Assembly (NCBI GenBank): GCA_028874215.1
Contig: JAPPLF010000082.1
Coordinates: 1 to 33,339, forward strand
Source: Acidobacteriota bacterium
Lineage (GTDB): Bacteria; Acidobacteriota; UBA6911; RPQK01; JAJDTT01
Direction of reading: 5' to 3'
Length of the DNA stretch: 33,339 bases
In this document: positions 15,816-24,151 of the stretch, piece after piece
How positions within the stretch are numbered: the first letter of the stretch is position 1
How the letters are laid out: each line of letters begins with the position of its first letter
Position numbers and translations under genes: made by a program
Notes under the pieces: model-generated
Seen by the model: the letters and a program-made list of their open reading frames with translations, nothing else
The model's database searches: none
Told to the model about the DNA's origin: nothing

Positions 15816-16814
15816 ATGTCCAAGCGACTCATCGTCACCGGTCCCCGAAACTCCCGGTTCCAGGAGGTTCCCGATCCTGACTGTCCGGCCGGCGGCCTGC
15901 TGGTCCGGGCGCGGATGACCGCCATCAGCACGGGGACCGAACTTCGCGTCTATCGCGGGATTCCCGTGGACCGGGAGAGGAAGTACCTGTATCCGGGTTT
16001 TCCGCTGCAGTTTCCGGTGGAGAACGGATATTCCATGGTGGGAGAAGTCGTGGAAGCGGGATCCGGCGTCTCCGGTTTCCGGCCCGGCGACCGGGTCTTC
16101 GTTCCGCAGACCCACAAGCAGGCGGCAGTGTCGCCAGCCGACTCGGCCACTCGGCTTCCGGACGCCGTGCCGGACCATCTCGGAGTTTTCCTGAGCATCG
16201 TGGAAGTGGCTCACATCGCCCTGCGGCGAGGTGACGTCATGCCCGGAGAGAATGTGGCCATCATCGGATCGGGGCTCATCGGCCTCTCGGCGTTGGCCTA
16301 CTGCCGCGTCTTCGGTTGCCGGACGGCGGTGGTGGACCTGGACCGGAGCCGTCTGAGGGTGGCCCGAACCATGGGAGCCGATTGGACCGGAAGCCCGGTC
16401 GAGGAGGGCTTCACCCATGGAATCATGGAATTTTTCGGAGGAGAAGGAGCCGACCTCGTGGTGGAGGCGGCCTCCACCTGGAAGGCCGTCGAGACGGGTT
16501 TGGACATCGCCCGTCCCGGGGGCAGGGTCGTCGTGGTGGCCCGCCACACCGACCAGCCCCATTTCAGTCCGGTGAACTATCCCTATTTGCGCAAGAACCT
16601 CTCCTTGAAGACCTCCTACGGACACCCGCCGGCAGGGCAACGCTGGGACCGCCGGCGGTCCATTGCTTTGACTCTGGATTACCTCTCCCGCGGACTTCTG
16701 CAATTTTCTCCCATGATCACCCACCAGTTCGAATGGGAGGAATTGCCGGACGTCTATGCCAGGATGGACGCGGGAGAGGCGGAAATGATCGGCGTCTGCA
16801 TCAACTGGACCTGA
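15816..16814 (+). CDS. zinc-free-type MDR dehydrogenase (alcohol dehydrogenase-like)
   Basis: Medium-chain dehydrogenase/reductase of 332 residues from the ATG at 15816; a TTG at 15795 would add seven residues but is less likely. The GroES-like N-terminal domain has ISTGTELRVYRG, where ordinary zinc alcohol dehydrogenases carry a catalytic Cys, so the catalytic zinc site appears absent. The Rossmann domain has GSGLIG at 151-156 with an acidic residue (Asp 174) at the end of the second strand, which favours NAD over NADP. The STGTEL motif is shared with MDR enzymes acting on sugar- or pigment-like substrates; the substrate here is unknown. It is divergent from the PhyH-propeller pair, and a common metabolic role is possible but unproven. 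Confidence 0.82.
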   Translation: MSKRLIVTGPRNSRFQEVPDPDCPAGGLLVRARMTAISTGTELRVYRGIPVDRERKYLYPGFPLQFPVENGYSMVGEVVEAGSGVSGFRPGDRVFVPQTHKQAAVSPADSATRLPDAVPDHLGVFLSIVEVAHIALRRGDVMPGENVAIIGSGLIGLSALAYCRVFGCRTAVVDLDRSRLRVARTMGADWTGSPVEEGFTHGIMEFFGGEGADLVVEAASTWKAVETGLDIARPGGRVVVVARHTDQPHFSPVNYPYLRKNLSLKTSYGHPPAGQRWDRRRSIALTLDYLSRGLLQFSPMITHQFEWEELPDVYARMDAGEAEMIGVCINWT

Positions 16815-16873
16815 TCACGCGGCGGTATTCCGTGAGACATGAAGTCGTCGGGCTTTTTGGCTCTCTTGGGGTA

Positions 16874-16901
16874 TTTACATTGGAAACCTCGTCTGTATAA
16901 T
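16874..16901 (+). promoter_or_regulatory. sigma-70-type promoter of the OmpA-domain lipoprotein gene
   Basis: A -35 box TTTACA (16874-16879) and a perfect -10 box TATAAT (16896-16901) are separated by 16 bases. Transcription would start near 16908, giving a leader of about 40 bases. GGGGGGAA just before the ATG serves as the ribosome site. Confidence 0.8.
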
Positions 16902-16948
16902 GCCGACTGAGCATAGTTCTTCGAATTCATCCACAGGGGGGAAATGTC

Positions 16949-18202
16949 ATGGCTTGGAGAAAACGGTTCCTGGCGGTATCAGTGCTGGGTCTTGCGGTTC
17001 TGGTAGCGACGGGTTGTGTGAATCGTCCGCCCCAGATTGACTGCGGTGCCGGCACAGCTTCGGTAGTCGCGGGCAGTTCCGTGCAATTGACGGTTCAGGC
17101 CTCCGATCCCGACCGTTTCGGTTTCGGTGGAGACAGCGACAAGTTGACGCTTACGTGGTCCGCCACGCAGGGAAGGGTGTCGGGAGGCTCGTTGGACCAG
17201 GATGCCAACACACCGGTTTCGGTTTCCGCCACCTTCGACGCGACCGGCTTGGAGCCGGGCAAGGTCCAGGTCACGGCTGAGCTCGACGACCGGAAGCTGC
17301 AGGAGACCTGCTCCATCGACGTTACAGTCGAGAAGAACAAGCAGAAGCCCACCATCGCCTGCAACCCCAGCTCGGTGAGTGTGACCGAGGGGAAGAGCAT
17401 TACGCTGAAGGCCAGCGCATCCGATGCCAACAACGATCCTCTGACCTACTCCTGGGCAGTTGACGGGAGTTCGGTGAGCGGCAACATGGCCAGCTTCCAG
17501 TTCGGGACCACCGGCCGTTCCGTCGGAGCCCACCGGGCCACGGTGACGGTCAAGGACTCGGACAACATGACGGCCAGTTGCACCTTCAACGTGACCGTCG
17601 CGCGCAGGCCCAATACCGATCCCAAGGTGACCCTGAGCCTCGACAAGTCGGAGGTCATGATGGGTGAGGCGGTCAAGGCCATGGCCAAGGCCAGCGATGC
17701 CGAAGGAGATCCCATCACCTACGCCTGGGCGGTGAACGGACGCAGCATGTCCGGTTCCGGCAGCAACTACACGGTCAACACCAGCGGAATGGGCGGCGGC
17801 TCTCACGCGGTTTCGGTCACGGCCAGCGACGATCGGGGCGGAAAGGGAATGGCCACGGCCTCCTTCAAGGTCCGCGAGAATATCGTCATTCAGGTCAACG
17901 GCCGACTGAACAACGTGGCCAAGGCCAAGCTGGACGAAATCGCCCTCAAGCTGCAGCAGAACCCGAGCCTGATGGCCACCATCACGGGCCACACCGACTC
18001 CGTGGGCAGCGAGAAGGGCAACATGAGGGCCGGAACCAAGCGCGCCGAGCGAGCGAAGGCCTATCTGACCACTCAGCACAGTGTCGGAGATTCCAGGATC
18101 GCCACCAAGAGCGCCGGCGAATCCATGCCCATCGCCGACAACAAGACGCGCGAGGGACGCAAGGAGAATCGCCGGGTGGAAGTGGAACTCTACGTTCCGT
18201 AA
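16949..18202 (+). CDS. outer-membrane lipoprotein with Ig/PKD-like repeats and C-terminal OmpA domain
   Basis: The 417-residue protein starts with a lipoprotein signal (lipobox VATGC, Cys 23). It then carries three Ig- or PKD-like modules: roughly 24-125; 133-215 with LTYSWAVDG; and 223-308 with ITYAWAVNG. It ends in an OmpA-type peptidoglycan-binding domain (about 312-417) with GHTDSVGS, a RAERAKAYL helix and the closing ENRRVEVEL. It is expected to sit in the outer membrane and hold peptidoglycan, as Pal-like proteins do. The second and third modules are clearly duplicates of each other. A strong promoter and a factor-independent terminator frame the gene, so it is expressed alone, probably at a high level. 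It is not Pal itself, because Pal lacks the Ig-like modules. Confidence 0.9.
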   Translation: MAWRKRFLAVSVLGLAVLVATGCVNRPPQIDCGAGTASVVAGSSVQLTVQASDPDRFGFGGDSDKLTLTWSATQGRVSGGSLDQDANTPVSVSATFDATGLEPGKVQVTAELDDRKLQETCSIDVTVEKNKQKPTIACNPSSVSVTEGKSITLKASASDANNDPLTYSWAVDGSSVSGNMASFQFGTTGRSVGAHRATVTVKDSDNMTASCTFNVTVARRPNTDPKVTLSLDKSEVMMGEAVKAMAKASDAEGDPITYAWAVNGRSMSGSGSNYTVNTSGMGGGSHAVSVTASDDRGGKGMATASFKVRENIVIQVNGRLNNVAKAKLDEIALKLQQNPSLMATITGHTDSVGSEKGNMRAGTKRAERAKAYLTTQHSVGDSRIATKSAGESMPIADNKTREGRKENRRVEVELYVP

Positions 18203-18260
18203 ACCCCAGACTCACGGGCTGGATGGAGTCCCGTCCGGTCCATGATCATAAAGTGACGAA

Positions 18261-18298
18261 AATGCCTGCACCGCCTCCGGGTGGTGCAGGCATTTTTT
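18261..18298 (+). terminator. factor-independent terminator after the OmpA-domain gene
   Basis: AATGCCTGCACC and GGTGCAGGCATT form a perfect 12-bp stem with a 10-base loop, followed by a run of six T (18293-18298). It ends the transcript that starts near 16908. The complementary A-run lets it work weakly for recR on the other strand as well. Confidence 0.92.
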
Positions 18299-18378
18299 AT
18301 TTGAGATTCAGCCTCTTTACCGGTTTCCCGGGGGTATGAGGAACAAGGAGTCTTCGCCGGTCGGCGGCGAGAGGGCGG

Positions 18379-18981
18379 TCAGAGGTCCTGGCGCCCGGAC
18401 AAAGCCCGGGTCAGGGTCAACTGGTCGGTGTATTCCAGGTCGCTCCCGATGGGGATGCCCAGCGCGATCCGGGAAACGCGAATCTCAAGGGGCTTGATGA
18501 GCTTGGAAAGATAGAGCGCCGTGGCCTCTCCTTCGGTGGTGGGATTGGTGGCCACGATCACTTCCTTGACCTCGCCGTCGCGAAAGCGCTCGAAGAGGTT
18601 CCGCAACTTGAGATCCTCGGGGCCGATTCCGTTGATGGGAGAGATGGCTCCGTGGAGGACGTGGTAGAGGCCCCGGTACTGGCCCGTCTTCTCGATGGAG
18701 AGCACGTTGAAGGGCTCCTCCACGACACAGATGGTCTCCCGGTCTCGATTGACCTGCTTGCAGATGGAGCAGGGATCGGTTCCGCCGATGTGATTGCACA
18801 CCGCGCAGAACACCAGGCTGCGTTTGAGTTCTCCGATGGCCTGGGCGAGCCGGTTGCATTCGCTGTCGGGCTGACGGATCAGGTGGAAGACCAGCCGTTG
18901 CGCCGATTTGGGGCCGATGCCGGGGAGGCGCTTCAACTCGTCGACGAGTCTGTTGATCGGGTCCGGGCGGTGTGTGTCCAT
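18379..18981 (-). CDS. recR: recombination mediator protein RecR
   Basis: Cytoplasmic protein that, with RecO, loads RecA on SSB-coated single-stranded DNA at gaps. From the ATG at 18981 it is 200 residues, the usual length; this start has GGGAGGAG a few bases upstream and is preferred over a frame nine codons longer. It shows the helix-hairpin-helix LKRLPGIGPKSAQR (residues 16-29), the four-cysteine zinc finger (Cys 59, 62, 71, 74), the Toprim domain opening with VVEE near 88, and the C-terminal Walker-B-like region. It is the third gene of the dnaX-ybaB-recR operon, 23 bases after ybaB. Confidence 0.97.
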   Translation of the reverse strand: MDTHRPDPINRLVDELKRLPGIGPKSAQRLVFHLIRQPDSECNRLAQAIGELKRSLVFCAVCNHIGGTDPCSICKQVNRDRETICVVEEPFNVLSIEKTGQYRGLYHVLHGAISPINGIGPEDLKLRNLFERFRDGEVKEVIVATNPTTEGEATALYLSKLIKPLEIRVSRIALGIPIGSDLEYTDQLTLTRALSGRQDL

Positions 18982-19004
18982 GACTCCTCCCAGTGAGATG
19001 CGGG

Positions 19005-19304
19005 TCAAAAAATTCCGCCGGTCAGATTGCTGACCCGGGAACTCATCATCTCATCGACCTTGCGTCCCGCTTCGTTGACGGCAGCCAGGACCAGGTCCTG
19101 GAGCATCTCCACGTCTTCCGGATCCACGGCGTCGGGATCGATTACGATGGAATGCATCTTCTTGGATCCGTCCATAACGACATGGACGGCCCCGCCGCCG
19201 CTGGTGGCCTCCACGCGGCTCTCGTGCATCTGGCGTTGCAACTGCTCTTGCATGATCTGAGCCTGCCTCATGAGGCCCTTGATGTTCTTTTTTCGCATCT
19301 TCAT
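19005..19304 (-). CDS. ybaB: YbaB/EbfC family nucleoid-associated protein
   Basis: Small DNA-binding protein of 99 residues. The N-terminal helix is rich in Met, Gln and Lys (LMRQAQIMQEQLQRQM). A beta-sheet with GGGAVHVVMDG and IDPDAVDPED follows, and the C-terminal helix carries NEAGRKVDEMM, all typical of the family. It probably forms dimers shaped like tweezers that bind DNA. It lies between dnaX and recR, the conserved position in most bacteria, and has GGAGTAAACGCGC before its ATG as a ribosome site. Confidence 0.95.
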   Translation of the reverse strand: MKMRKKNIKGLMRQAQIMQEQLQRQMHESRVEATSGGGAVHVVMDGSKKMHSIVIDPDAVDPEDVEMLQDLVLAAVNEAGRKVDEMMSSRVSNLTGGIF

Positions 19305-19374
19305 GCGCGTTTACTCCTGTGAGCGTGTGGATCGAAACGCCATGGAATCGGCTGGACGCGTACCGTGAAGAGGG

Positions 19375-21015
19375 CTACGGGTTGCGTTCCACAATCACCT
19401 TGCTCGGAAACCGCTTCAGAAATGCCTTGACCTTCGGGTGCTCCGCAAGGTCCTCTTCCTCATCCTTCCCCGACGGCTCCGCTTCCTGGAACCGGATCTG
19501 AAGCTTACAGGGGGATCCTGTCAACTGTCCCGACAGTTCGGCGAGGTGCTGCGCCTTTTCCTGAACCAAGCCGGCGTGGACCTGCTCGGAGGCGGGGAAG
19601 ACGACGATCAGATCTCCGTCCTGAACCTGGCTGTCGGAGGAGTGCAGCAACGAATTATAGAGTCCCGCTTGATCCTGGACGGCGGCCAGGAGCCGTTCCC
19701 GAAAACCCTGTGCCTGTTGGACAGGCTCGGACCGGGCCGGTTCGGGGGGGGCGGGAGAGGCGGCCGGGGCGGGCGCGGCAGTCGTCTTGGCCGCTGGGGC
19801 CGGTCCGCTTGGAGCGGGTCGGCTCCCGAACAGATCCCGGCTCTCCGGAGGATTTTCGGGTGTCCGTGCGGTTCCTTGGAAACGACCGGATTCGAGTTGT
19901 TCCAGGACGCTCTCCAAGCGGGGAAGTCCGGCCAGCTCGATAAGCTTCATGAAGGCCATTTCCAGGTGAAGGCCCGGATTGGGGTGCCACCGCATCTCTC
20001 CCCCGCACCGGGTGAGCACGTCGAAGAACCGGATCAGATCGGGCGTCGAAAACGCCTCCGCCTGCCGCGTCACCACCTCTTTCTGGCTGTCGGGAAGTTG
20101 GAGCAATCGTTCTTCCCAACCGCTGACCTGAAAGACCATGAGGTTGCGGACATGGGCCAGCATCCGGCCCGCCAGGTTCAACGGATCGACCCCGGACTCG
20201 ACGGCATCCTGCATCCGCTGCAGCAGGGCCTGGGCGTCCCGCTCCTGAATGCAGTCCACGAGTCCGGCCACAAGTTTCTCGTCCACCACGCCCAGCAGTA
20301 CGCGGACGTCCTCGTCGGAGACCTGCTTACCCGAAAGCGAAGTGATCTGCTCCAGAATCGACTGGCCGTCCCGCATGCTCCCCTTGGCGGCCGAGGAGAT
20401 GGCCCTCAGGCCGTAATCGCTGATCTCGATCTCCTCGCTGGCGCAGATCCGTTTCAGGTGCTCCAGAATCAGCACGAAGGGGATCGGTTTGAGGTCGTAT
20501 TCCTGGCAGCGGGAGGTGATGGTGACGGGGATCTTGGCGTGTTCCGTCGTGGCCAGGATGAACTTCACGTGAGGCGGAGGCTCTTCAAGGGTCTTGAGCA
20601 ACGCGTTGAAGGCCGCGTTGGAGAGCATGTGGACCTCATCGATGATGTAGATCTTGAAGCGGTCGCGCGCCGGCGTGTAGCGGGCGCTCTCGCGAAGCTC
20701 CCGGATGTTGTCTACGCCGGTGTTGGAAGCGGCGTCGATCTCCAGGACGTCCAGGCTGTTGGCGGCGGCGATCTCGGTGCAGGAGACGCATCGGGAGCAA
20801 GGCTCCTCGGTCGGCCCCTTCTCGCAGTTCAGGGCCTTGGCCAGAATCCGGGCCGTGGTGGTCTTGCCCACTCCCCGGACGCCCGAAAAGAGGAAGGCAT
20901 GGGCGATGCGTCCGCTGCGGAGGGCGTTCCGCAGAGCCCGGGTGACGGTCTCCTGGCCCGCGACCTCATCGAAGGTCTGAGGGCGCCATTTCCGTGCCAG
21001 AACCACGTAGCTCAT
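19375..21015 (-). CDS. dnaX: DNA polymerase III subunit gamma/tau
   Basis: AAA+ ATPase that forms the clamp loader and links it to the polymerase and helicase. The 546 residues show Walker A GVRGVGKTT (45-53), a zinc site of four cysteines (64, 73, 76, 79), Walker B IIDEVH (124-129), sensor 1 LATTE, and the SRC arginine-finger motif at 168-170. Domain III follows to about 370, then a Pro/Ala-rich linker (about 400-440) and a C-terminal tau-like domain. No A- or T-rich slippery site was noticed, so a separate gamma form from frameshifting is not indicated. It heads the operon; the gap to ybaB is 70 bases. Confidence 0.96.
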   Translation of the reverse strand: MSYVVLARKWRPQTFDEVAGQETVTRALRNALRSGRIAHAFLFSGVRGVGKTTTARILAKALNCEKGPTEEPCSRCVSCTEIAAANSLDVLEIDAASNTGVDNIRELRESARYTPARDRFKIYIIDEVHMLSNAAFNALLKTLEEPPPHVKFILATTEHAKIPVTITSRCQEYDLKPIPFVLILEHLKRICASEEIEISDYGLRAISSAAKGSMRDGQSILEQITSLSGKQVSDEDVRVLLGVVDEKLVAGLVDCIQERDAQALLQRMQDAVESGVDPLNLAGRMLAHVRNLMVFQVSGWEERLLQLPDSQKEVVTRQAEAFSTPDLIRFFDVLTRCGGEMRWHPNPGLHLEMAFMKLIELAGLPRLESVLEQLESGRFQGTARTPENPPESRDLFGSRPAPSGPAPAAKTTAAPAPAASPAPPEPARSEPVQQAQGFRERLLAAVQDQAGLYNSLLHSSDSQVQDGDLIVVFPASEQVHAGLVQEKAQHLAELSGQLTGSPCKLQIRFQEAEPSGKDEEEDLAEHPKVKAFLKRFPSKVIVERNP

Positions 21016-21174
21016 GGATGAACCCGCCGTCTCGGAGAGGAGGCCGGAGTCCCGTTGCGAGGGCCGGAATCCGGGTCGATCCGGTCGTCGAGGGACTTTC
21101 GAAGCTCCATACTATACCACTCCCAAACCGTGACGGGAGCGGGCCGGAGGGCTGCCCGGAGCGGGCTCCGTTCC

Positions 21175-21204
21175 TTGACTTGGAACCGGCAGATTGGCTC
21201 TAAT
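21175..21204 (+). promoter_or_regulatory. promoter of the tRNA-Ser(CGA) gene
   Basis: TTGACT (21175-21180) and TCTAAT (21199-21204) are separated by 18 bases and end seven bases before the mature tRNA, the expected position. Confidence 0.65.
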
Positions 21205-21211
21205 GATCGTC

Positions 21212-21307
21212 GGAGGAGTACCGAAGTGGACGTACCGGGCCCGACTCGAAATCGGGTTGTCCGGTGATGAGCCGGGCACGTGGGTTCGAATCCCACCTCC
21301 TCCGCCA
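21212..21307 (+). tRNA. tRNA-Ser (anticodon CGA)
   Basis: The acceptor stem GGAGGAG/CTCCTCC, an anticodon loop CTCGAAA on the stem CCCGA/TCGGG, a long variable arm and the T-loop GTTCGAATC identify a type II tRNA for serine codon UCG. The discriminator is G and CCA is encoded (21305-21307). The last 15 bases are repeated at 25486-25500. Confidence 0.96.
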
Positions 21308-21358
21308 CGCCTATTACTGATATTTGGCAGATCGAAGAATGGTTTGGGTGCATAAGCT

Positions 21359-24142
21359 GTGTCTTTCGTAACCCTCAAGAGGTTCGCGCTACGACTGCTG
21401 ACCGTAGTGGCCATCGCTATTTTTCCTGCTCTATCTCCGATCCTGGAGAACGCCTCGGCCGCTCCCGGGAGTGACTTGACTCGAGCCGGACGTGCCTATG
21501 AACTCCGACTCGCCCGGGCACACGAACGTATGGAGAACACCATGTACGCATCCACCCCGGATCGTACGGGCGTCGACTCCATGTGTCCTGTATTGAGCGA
21601 CGGCCGGATCGGGACACCGATTTTGCTGGACTTGCGCGGAGCGTTGCTGAAGTCCGACACCAGGAGGTATGCCGTAACGGCAGATGAAACGGAGTCGGAG
21701 GCGGAATCGGCACTGGACTTTTTTCAGAATCACATTTCCGCACCGATCGTGCAGGCGAAGTGCGTCAACTGCCATGTCGAAGGGGGCGTGTCGGGCCACA
21801 CCCGGCTGATTCTCCATCCGTCTTCCAACGCCGACCATGCGACCCTCAACCTGGCCGTTTTCGAGAATTTTCTGGCTGACGTCGAGGACGGCGGCAATCT
21901 GATCCTGAACAAGATCCAAGGGGTGGGCCACGGCGGCGGGATTCAGGTGCCGGCCGGATCGGACGACTTCGCCAACATGGAAACCTTCCTTAGCCTGCTG
22001 GGCTACGGTGGCGATTCCGGTTCCGGCCTGTCCCCGGACACATTGTTCGACACGGTCACGATGGCGTCGCCGGGGAAAACGTTGTGGCGCGCTGCGTTGA
22101 TCTTCGGCGGAACGATCCCGACCCGGGAGGAACGTGAAGCTGTTGAGAACGGCACCGAGGAGGACCTGCGGACGGCGATCCGGAATCGGATGACGGGTCC
22201 GGGATTTCACGAATTCCTGATTCGGGCGAGCAATGATCGGTTGCTCACGGATCGGCACTTGGGCGAGAACGTGATTTGGTATTTGGATCATCGATTCGTC
22301 GATTTGGTGAATCTGCATTGGACGAAGGCCATGGAAGCGCGCGAAAGAGGATTCTATGACAGGTGGTACGATGCAGAATATAAGCGGTGGTGGGAGTCAC
22401 TCCAATACGGCATCGCGCGCGCCCCGCTGGAGTTGATCGCACATGTGGTGGAGAAGGATCTTCCCTACACGGAAGTTCTGACCGCCGACTACATCATGGC
22501 GAATCCGATGGCGTCGGAGGCGTACGGCGCGTCCACGGAATTCAAGGATGTGAATGACTGGCTCGAATTTGCACCATCGGAAATCGTCAGCTATTACCGG
22601 GACGATGGTTCGATGGTTTTTGAAAGCGACCCGGAGATCGGTTCCCGTGTCGTCGATCCCGGAAACCTGATTACCGACTATCCTCACGCAGGGATTCTCA
22701 ATACGACCGTGTTCTTGCTGCGTTACCCCACGACCCCTACGAACCGCAACCGCGCCCGTTCGCGTTGGACGTACTACCACTTTCTGGATGTGGATATCGA
22801 GAAGTCGGCGTCGCGAACGACGGATCCCGTCGCTCTCGCCGATACCAATAACCCCACGATGAACAATTCCGCATGCACGGTGTGCCACACCGTCATGGAT
22901 CCGGTTGCCGGCACGTATCAGAACTACGGGGAAGACGGCCAATACCGAGACGAAAGGGGAGGTCTGGACTCGCTGGACGAATTCTACAAGGAACCTCCGG
23001 ATGGCGGGTACACGCCCTATCGAAAGGGTGACAGTTGGTATCGCGATATGCGTGGACCCGGCTTCAACGGACTGATCGCACCGGACGCGGAAAACAGTGT
23101 GCAATGGTTGGCCGAGCAAATCGTGGCTGACGACCGTTTCGCCGAAGCGACTGTGAAGTTCTGGTGGCCGGCGATCATGGGTGTCGAGGTCACGGTGCCG
23201 CCGGAGGACGAAAACGACAGCGGGTTCGAAGGGATGCTGCTGGCCGCCAACGCCCAATCCGGCGAGGTGGAGCGACTCGCCGAAGCGTTCCGGACGGGTA
23301 TCGAGGGTGGGGACCCTTACAATCTGAAAGATCTTCTCGTGGAGATCGTGCTTTCGCCCTGGTTTCGTGCGGAATCGGTTTCCGACGACGATCCGGTGCG
23401 GACGGTGGCGTTGCAAAACGCCGGCGTCGAGAGGCTGTTGACGCCCGAAGAGTTGGCATGGAAGACTCAAGCCATCACCGGATACAGTTGGGGGCGGCAG
23501 CCCACAAGACGGTGGAACCTCGTTTATGGAAAATCTGTCAATTCGTGGACCGATTCTGAGGGCTACCGTCTGCTTTACGGCGGGATCAACTCGGATGCGG
23601 TCACGGAACGGTCGTACGACTTGACGCCGACGATGGCGGCGGTCGCCCAGAGCCATGCCCTTGAATCCAGTTGTCCCATTGTTCAACGCGAGTTCTTGCT
23701 CTGGCCGGATGAGAACCGGCGTCTATTTGGTGGGATTGACCAGAAAATGTTGCCGAATTCAAACCGCGGCGCCAGAAAAATTCGTGAAAAGCTGGTCGAA
23801 CTGCACGAGAAGCTCCTTGGTGTGACGGTATCGGTCGATTCCCCCGATGTGCAGGCCGCGTTTCAGTTGTTTGTGGAGACGTGGGAACATAGACGTAACA
23901 CGAGGGAACGGCGGAGTGCAATGACTGCCTGTGATATTCGCGATGATTTTTTCTTCGAAGGAATCGCTGACGATGTTCTGCAAACAAACGAGGACGGAGA
24001 GTTGGAATACGATGGGGAACGCGCGCACGAAATATTGGACGATGCTGACTTGTGGGACCGAGGCCGGCGAGATCCTATAATCCAGACGTGGGTCGTCGTG
24101 CTTGCGTATTTGATGACGGATTACCGGTACCTCTTTTTCTAG
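21359..24142 (+). CDS. exported protein with two CxxCH motifs, partner of a DUF1501-type protein
   Basis: The GTG start at 21359 gives 927 residues with a plausible signal peptide (hydrophobic LLTVVAIAIFPAL, cleavage near ASAA at 32-35). The next in-frame ATG would lose it. There are two heme-c-like sites: CVNCH at 135-139 inside a stretch resembling planctomycete cytochrome modules, and CTVCH at 506-510 followed by MDP, as in the DUF1588/DUF1592 region of large Planctomycete and Myxococcus cytochrome-like proteins. The middle and end carry long acidic segments with many Trp and Tyr. I cannot assign a reaction. It starts 52 bases after the tRNA-Ser gene and ends 9 bases before the DUF1501-type gene, so the two form an operon in the cassette. 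Confidence 0.7.
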   Translation: MSFVTLKRFALRLLTVVAIAIFPALSPILENASAAPGSDLTRAGRAYELRLARAHERMENTMYASTPDRTGVDSMCPVLSDGRIGTPILLDLRGALLKSDTRRYAVTADETESEAESALDFFQNHISAPIVQAKCVNCHVEGGVSGHTRLILHPSSNADHATLNLAVFENFLADVEDGGNLILNKIQGVGHGGGIQVPAGSDDFANMETFLSLLGYGGDSGSGLSPDTLFDTVTMASPGKTLWRAALIFGGTIPTREEREAVENGTEEDLRTAIRNRMTGPGFHEFLIRASNDRLLTDRHLGENVIWYLDHRFVDLVNLHWTKAMEARERGFYDRWYDAEYKRWWESLQYGIARAPLELIAHVVEKDLPYTEVLTADYIMANPMASEAYGASTEFKDVNDWLEFAPSEIVSYYRDDGSMVFESDPEIGSRVVDPGNLITDYPHAGILNTTVFLLRYPTTPTNRNRARSRWTYYHFLDVDIEKSASRTTDPVALADTNNPTMNNSACTVCHTVMDPVAGTYQNYGEDGQYRDERGGLDSLDEFYKEPPDGGYTPYRKGDSWYRDMRGPGFNGLIAPDAENSVQWLAEQIVADDRFAEATVKFWWPAIMGVEVTVPPEDENDSGFEGMLLAANAQSGEVERLAEAFRTGIEGGDPYNLKDLLVEIVLSPWFRAESVSDDDPVRTVALQNAGVERLLTPEELAWKTQAITGYSWGRQPTRRWNLVYGKSVNSWTDSEGYRLLYGGINSDAVTERSYDLTPTMAAVAQSHALESSCPIVQREFLLWPDENRRLFGGIDQKMLPNSNRGARKIREKLVELHEKLLGVTVSVDSPDVQAAFQLFVETWEHRRNTRERRSAMTACDIRDDFFFEGIADDVLQTNEDGELEYDGERAHEILDDADLWDRGRRDPIIQTWVVVLAYLMTDYRYLFF

Positions 24143-24151
24143 GGGGGTGAA

